DNA of 64,000 bases, taken from contig JANPDL010000035.1 of NCBI GenBank assembly GCA_031431475.1, positions 186,001-250,000 of the forward strand, read 5' to 3'. The notes below the pieces were generated by a model. That model saw only the letters and a program-made list of their open reading frames with translations, did no database searches and was not told where the DNA came from. Origin of the DNA: JADCCX01 sp031431475. Lineage in GTDB: Bacteria; Pseudomonadota; Alphaproteobacteria; Rhizobiales; Beijerinckiaceae. Shown piece by piece: positions 60,243-64,000 of the stretch. Position 1 is the stretch's first letter. Each line of letters starts with the position of its first letter. The translations under genes and the position numbers were made by a program.

Positions 60243-61490
60243 ATGGCCACTCTGAAAAGCACCGGAGACCAGTCTTGTGACATTCTGATCGCTGGCGGCG
60301 GCGTGGCCGGGCTGGCGCTGGCCCTTGCCCTGAAACAGACGGCTGGCGATGCGCTCGCCGTTGGGCTTCATGATCCGGCGTTTGCCCGCAATCCGCAGAC
60401 CGGTGGCGCAACGCGGGCCTATGCGATTGCGGCTGGCGCACGGCGTATGCTCGAAACCCTTGGCATCTGGCCCGAGATCGAACCCACGGCGCAGGCGCTG
60501 ACAGCTATGGACATCACGGATTCGCCTCTGGAAGAGCCGATCCGTCCGCTGTTTCTGTCGTTCGATGGCGAAATCGCGCCAGGTGAGGCTTTCGCGCATA
60601 TGGTGGAGGAAGGCCCCCTGTTGGGTGCGCTGAAAACCGCTGCCGCGAAAGCGGGCGTGCTGTTATCCTCCCAGCCCATCACCGGTTTTGATGCCGATGC
60701 GGATGGCGTAACGGCCACATCCGCTGATGGAACCACTATCAATGCGCGCCTGCTTGTTGCCGCCGATGGTGCGCGCTCGCGACTGCGGGAACTTGCGGGC
60801 ATATCCTTTTATGGCTGGACTTACGACCAGAGTGCCATTGTCGGCGCTATCCGGCATGAGCGGGAGCATGGCGGTCGTGCTATCGAGCATTTCCTGCCAT
60901 CAGGCCCGTTCGCCCTGCTGCCGCTCAAGGGCAACCGCTCGTCCATTGTCTGGACCGAGCGCAAGGCGGATGCTGCTGCCATCCTGAAGCGCGATCCCGA
61001 TACACTGGCGATCATGATCGAGAAAAGGTTCGGGCTGGAACTCGGAGCCATCCAGCTCGAAGGTTCATTGCATGCGCTGCCGCTGTCGCTTGGTCTGGCC
61101 CGGAGCTTCATCGGCGAGCGGCTGGCGCTGCTGGGGGATGCAGCGCATGTGATCCATCCGATTGCGGGACAGGGCCTCAATCTCGGCCTCAAGGACGCCG
61201 CCGCTCTGGCAGAAGCCATCATCGACCAGTTGCGTCTCGGCCTCGATCCGGGCGCGTCGGAAGCGCTGGAGGCTTATCAGGCGAGCCGACGCTTCGACAC
61301 AGCGCAAATGGCGGTGACGACCGATCTGCTCAACCGGCTGTTTTCCAATGATCTCGGCCCGCTCCGGATGCTGCGCGATATGGGTCTGGGTATCGTCAAC
61401 CGCCTGCCCGGCGTGAAGAGCTTCTTCATCGCACAGGCGGCGGGAACGGGTCCGCGCATGCCAAGGTTGATGCGGGGCGAGGGGTTGTGA
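60243..61490 (+). CDS. UbiH/UbiF/COQ6 family FAD-dependent monooxygenase
   Basis: A 415-residue flavin hydroxylase. FAD motif GGGVAG at 18-23, the DG motif VAADGARSRLRE near 172-183, and the second FAD motif GDAAHVIHPIAGQGLNLGLKDA from 298, all in the UbiH pattern. Such enzymes hydroxylate the aromatic ring in ubiquinone synthesis. Which ring position (UbiH, UbiF, UbiI or UbiL type) cannot be told from sequence alone. Convergent with chvI, divergent from tesB. Confidence 0.93.
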   Translation: MATLKSTGDQSCDILIAGGGVAGLALALALKQTAGDALAVGLHDPAFARNPQTGGATRAYAIAAGARRMLETLGIWPEIEPTAQALTAMDITDSPLEEPIRPLFLSFDGEIAPGEAFAHMVEEGPLLGALKTAAAKAGVLLSSQPITGFDADADGVTATSADGTTINARLLVAADGARSRLRELAGISFYGWTYDQSAIVGAIRHEREHGGRAIEHFLPSGPFALLPLKGNRSSIVWTERKADAAAILKRDPDTLAIMIEKRFGLELGAIQLEGSLHALPLSLGLARSFIGERLALLGDAAHVIHPIAGQGLNLGLKDAAALAEAIIDQLRLGLDPGASEALEAYQASRRFDTAQMAVTTDLLNRLFSNDLGPLRMLRDMGLGIVNRLPGVKSFFIAQAAGTGPRMPRLMRGEGL

Positions 61491-61493
61491 GGC

Positions 61494-62195
61494 TCACCCC
61501 TCGCGAAAGCGATAACCCACGCCGTAGAGCGTCTCGATCATCTCGAAATCGTCGTCCACGACCTTGAACTTCTTGCGCAGGCGCTTGATGTGACTGTCGA
61601 TGGTGCGGTCATCGACATAGACCTGATCGTCATAGGCGATATCCATCAGGGCATTGCGGCTTTTTACTACGCCGGGGCGCTGGGCGAGCGATTGCAGGAT
61701 CAGGAATTCCGTCACGGTGAGCACGACCTGCTTGCCGCGCCAGGTCACAGTGTGGCGTTCGGGGTCCATGTTGAGCAGGCCGCGCTCCAGCACCTTGGCA
61801 TCGGAGTCCTTGTTGATCGGTGCCATGTCCTTGGCACCGACGCGGCGCAGGATCGCCTTGACGCGCTCGACCAGCAGACGTTGCGAGAACGGCTTGCGGA
61901 TATAATCATCTGCGCCGATCTTGAGGCCGAAAAGCTCGTCGATTTCCTCATCCTTGGAGGTCAGGAAGATCACGGGGAGATCGGATTTCTGGCGCAGGCG
62001 GCGCAGCAGCTCCATGCCATCCATGCGCGGCATCTTGATATCGAAGATCGCGAGGTCAGGCGGGTTCTGCTTCAGACCGTCCAGCGCGGTCGCGCCATCG
62101 GTGTAGGTGTTGATGCGGAAGCCCTCGGCCTCCAGCGCCATGGACACAGAGGTCAGGATGTTGCGGTCGTCATCAACGAGGGTAATGGTGGGCAT
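61494..62195 (-). CDS. chvI: Response regulator ChvI-like (OmpR family)
   Basis: A 233-residue regulator. Receiver domain: acidic pocket D8/D9, phospho-acceptor Asp52, Thr79, Lys101; C-terminal winged helix with TVTEFLILQSLAQRPGVVKSRNALMDIAYDDQVYVDDRTIDSHIKRLRKKF. The block LRRLRQKSDLPVIFLTSKD is near-diagnostic of ChvI/CenR-like regulators controlling envelope stress and acid response in Rhizobiales. The ATG at 62195 matches the family start. The usual partner kinase gene chvG is not next to it. Confidence 0.93.
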   Translation of the reverse strand: MPTITLVDDDRNILTSVSMALEAEGFRINTYTDGATALDGLKQNPPDLAIFDIKMPRMDGMELLRRLRQKSDLPVIFLTSKDEEIDELFGLKIGADDYIRKPFSQRLLVERVKAILRRVGAKDMAPINKDSDAKVLERGLLNMDPERHTVTWRGKQVVLTVTEFLILQSLAQRPGVVKSRNALMDIAYDDQVYVDDRTIDSHIKRLRKKFKVVDDDFEMIETLYGVGYRFREG

Positions 62196-62286
62196 CACGG
62201 GGCTTTCGGAAACCGCATGAGTCAGCGGCCACATGGCGCGTATGCGAACAAACGCTGTCCAAATTGTGGCAGAGCCATTGGCGGCG

Positions 62287-63033
62287 TCAATAGATGCCGA
62301 TCAGTTTCAGCCCGGCAATCACCAGAACAACGCCCAAAGCCCGCAAAATGAAGGGCGTGGCGAGCTTGATTCCCAGCGTGGTGCCCAGCAGCGCCCCGGC
62401 CAGCACAGCACCTGCAAAGAGCGGCAGATCAGCGGGCAAGGACTGGACCGAAGCCAGATTGCCCAGTAATCCCGCCACCGAATTGCAAAGGATGAACACG
62501 GCAACGATGCCCGAGGCCGGTCGCGCCGAGGACCAGCCCAGAAACAAGAGCAGGGGCGAGAGGAAAATGCCGCCGCCCGTCCCGGTGAGCCCCGATAGCA
62601 GGCCGATGCCTGCACCGGAGAGGACTCCCAGAATGACCGGCGGATCATGCCATTCCGTGCTGCTTTTCAGCTCTTTCGGCCAGAGCATCCGTGTCGCCGA
62701 CAGCAGCAGGATCACGCCGAGCATCGGGCGGTAGATGTGGCCGGGTACCTGAATGGATCCGCCGAGAAAGGCCAGCGGAACAGCGCCCAGCAGGAACGGC
62801 CACAAGGTCCGCCAGCGAAACATGCCCGCGCTGAAATAGCGCCAGCTGGTGAAACACGTGACGATGATGTTGAGCATCAGGGCGGTTGGGCGCATGGCGG
62901 CAGGGGCCACGCCGAAGATCGCCATCAGGGCGATATAGGCCGACGCTCCGCCGTGGCCGACGCTGGAATAGAGGGCCGCACCCAGAAACATGCAGAAGGC
63001 GAGCAGGATTTCTGCCGTGATGGTCGGGAGCAT
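62287..63033 (-). CDS. Sulfite exporter TauE/SafE family protein
   Basis: A 248-residue protein with about eight membrane helices and the family repeat GAALYSSVGHGGASAYIALMAIFG, ALMLNIIVTCFTSWRYFSAGMFRW, and GAGIGLLSGLTGTGGGIFLSPLLLF. These proteins export sulfite or sulfonates or take up organic sulfur/carbon acids; the substrate is unknown. It lies 91 bases upstream of chvI on the same strand. Confidence 0.9.
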   Translation of the reverse strand: MLPTITAEILLAFCMFLGAALYSSVGHGGASAYIALMAIFGVAPAAMRPTALMLNIIVTCFTSWRYFSAGMFRWRTLWPFLLGAVPLAFLGGSIQVPGHIYRPMLGVILLLSATRMLWPKELKSSTEWHDPPVILGVLSGAGIGLLSGLTGTGGGIFLSPLLLFLGWSSARPASGIVAVFILCNSVAGLLGNLASVQSLPADLPLFAGAVLAGALLGTTLGIKLATPFILRALGVVLVIAGLKLIGIY

Positions 63034-63048
63034 CGGGATCGCTCCCGC

Positions 63049-63867
63049 TTACCAGAAACCGGGCAGGGCTTCCGACAGAACCTGACCGACGCGGACCGGC
63101 GCGACATGCAGCGCCAGTCCGGTGCTGTCATCGGTCTCGACCGCAAGGCCGCACAGCGCACCGCGCCCCTCCGCCACTTCCAGCCGCGATCCAGGCGTCT
63201 TCTCAAGCCAGCGGCGGATCGGTTCGTGGCGATCCATGCCGAGGATGGATTCGTAATTGCCGGTCATGCCGGCGTCGCTCTGGTAGGCCGTGCCGCCGGG
63301 CAGAATACGATGGTCGGCGGTCGGCACATGGGTGTGCGTACCCACGACAAGACTCACCCGTCCATCCAGAAAATAACCCATGGCCTGTTTCTCCGAGGTC
63401 GCTTCGGCGTGCATATCGACAATGATGGCGTCGCACGCCTGTCCCAGCGGGCAGGCCTCCACTTCGCGCTCAACAGCGCGAAACGGGTCGTCTACTGCAT
63501 CCATGTACAGGCGGCCCAGTGCGTTGACAACAAGGATGCGTCGTCCGTTTTTCAACTCGATCAGGGTCGCACCCCGGCCCGGAGCACCGGCGGGGTAGTT
63601 GACGGGGCGGATCAGCCGGTCATGGCGGGCGATGAAAACCATGGCCTCGCGCTGGTCCCAGGAGTGATTGCCCAGCGTCACCACATCGGCACCAGCATCG
63701 AGGAAATCCTGCAGGATATCCTCGGTGATGCCGAAACCACCGGCAGCATTCTCGCCGTTGACGATGACGGCATCAAGCTTCCAGCGCTCGCGCAAGCGGG
63801 GCAATTGCTCCTGCAGGATGGTCCGGCCAGGGCGACCGACGATGTCGCCGACAAAAAGGATACGCAT
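63049..63867 (-). CDS. YmdB-type metallophosphoesterase (TIGR00282)
   Basis: A 272-residue phosphoesterase with MRILFVGDIVGRPGR, VNGENAAGGFGI, GNHSWDQRE, VDMHAEATSEKQAMGYFLDGRVS and GTHTHVPTADHRILPGGTAYQSDAGMTG, which together define the TIGR00282/YmdB group. Some members hydrolyse 2',3'- or 3',5'-cyclic nucleotides. It follows the 5-formyltetrahydrofolate cyclo-ligase gene, a common neighbour in alphaproteobacteria. Confidence 0.93.
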   Translation of the reverse strand: MRILFVGDIVGRPGRTILQEQLPRLRERWKLDAVIVNGENAAGGFGITEDILQDFLDAGADVVTLGNHSWDQREAMVFIARHDRLIRPVNYPAGAPGRGATLIELKNGRRILVVNALGRLYMDAVDDPFRAVEREVEACPLGQACDAIIVDMHAEATSEKQAMGYFLDGRVSLVVGTHTHVPTADHRILPGGTAYQSDAGMTGNYESILGMDRHEPIRRWLEKTPGSRLEVAEGRGALCGLAVETDDSTGLALHVAPVRVGQVLSEALPGFW

Positions 63868-63907
63868 GGTGTTCAGTGACTTGGGAGAGAAGTTCCGTCA
63901 ACCGGAG

Positions 63908-64000
63908 TCACGCAGGGCGCAGAACACCCTGCTCCGTCACGATCAGGTCCAGAGGCCGATCATGGGCTTCGGCAGGCACATGATCCACCTGCTGGAAGCT
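63908..64000 (-). CDS. 5-formyltetrahydrofolate cyclo-ligase, C-terminal part (cut by window edge)
   Basis: The minus-strand frame running off the window end reads F-Q-Q-V-D-H-V-P-A-E-A-H-D-R-P-L-D-L-I-V-T-E then G-V-L-R-P-A-stop. The QVDHVP-E-HD--LD-IVTE pattern is the conserved C-terminus of this family, which converts 5-formyl-THF to 5,10-methenyl-THF. Only 30 codons are visible. It sits 40 bases upstream of the YmdB-type gene. Confidence 0.75.
   Translation of the reverse strand, partial: SFQQVDHVPAEAHDRPLDLIVTEQGVLRPA

Overview
The window looks like the chromosome of a GC-rich alphaproteobacterium, most probably of the Hyphomicrobiales (Rhizobiales). Pointers to this are a ChvI-type response regulator, DUF4167 and DUF4170 proteins, the divergent ScfR-type regulator/isocitrate lyase pair, the glnK-amtB / tesB / ubiH-like / ftsK neighbourhood, hslVU, and sdhCDAB. 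The genus cannot be named from the sequence alone. Almost all of the DNA is ordinary, densely packed housekeeping and catabolic coding sequence. Many neighbours overlap by 1-4 bases, and long antisense shadow ORFs are common, as expected at high GC.

Layout: 1-2.5 kb, end of a glutathione transferase gene, then the HslVU protease. 2.56-2.67 kb, an extragenic palindrome. 2.7-6.2 kb, succinate dehydrogenase (sdhCDAB, minus strand), with a terminator and a strong inverted repeat upstream, then a YggT protein. 6.76 kb, tRNA-Ala(CGC), abutted by an AT-richer membrane-protein gene. 7.5-10.6 kb, a divergent sugar-acid pair (UxaA/GarD-type dehydratase; FAH-family enzyme) and a small membrane protein. 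10.6-14.8 kb, a tandem duplication of about 2.1 kb. 14.8-24.8 kb, an ABC exporter, a DUF1800/DUF1501 pair, a SemiSWEET, aspartate aminotransferase, an MBL hydrolase and an enolase-superfamily dehydratase. 24.8-28.1 kb, a DctPQM TRAP transporter behind a GntR/FadR-type operator. 28.1-32.8 kb, an O-antigen-ligase-like protein and selAB. 33.2-36.3 kb, ScfR regulator and isocitrate lyase. 36.4-42.5 kb, cytochrome b561/YceI, a YqaA-like protein, glycerol kinase, MOSC, DUF4167 and LysE. 42.5-48 kb, PtsP, a GlcD-like oxidase with a divergent LysR regulator, and BioY. 48-52.2 kb, an exonuclease/ATP-dependent DNA ligase pair, a thioesterase and an AEC carrier. 52.2-54.0 kb, an AT-rich three-gene cassette of unknown function. 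54-64 kb, FtsK, AmtB-GlnK (sigma-54 promoter), TesB, a UbiH-like monooxygenase, ChvI, TauE/SafE, a YmdB-type phosphoesterase, and the end of a 5-formyltetrahydrofolate cyclo-ligase gene.

Functional links: sdhCDAB, isocitrate lyase with ScfR, and the GlcD-like oxidase point to growth on acetate, acyl and two-carbon substrates. The TRAP transporter, enolase-superfamily dehydratase, UxaA-like dehydratase and FAH enzyme look like sugar-acid uptake and breakdown. GlnK-AmtB and PtsP(Ntr) belong to nitrogen control. SelA-SelB imply selenoprotein synthesis elsewhere in the genome.

The two places least explained by known biology are the tandem duplication at 10.6-14.8 kb, where a small antisense gene is intact in one copy and stopped in the other, and the AT-rich cassette at 52.2-54.0 kb, which joins a TIGR04255-type protein to two unrecognised proteins in an overlapping operon. 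No CRISPR array, prophage or insertion sequence was seen.
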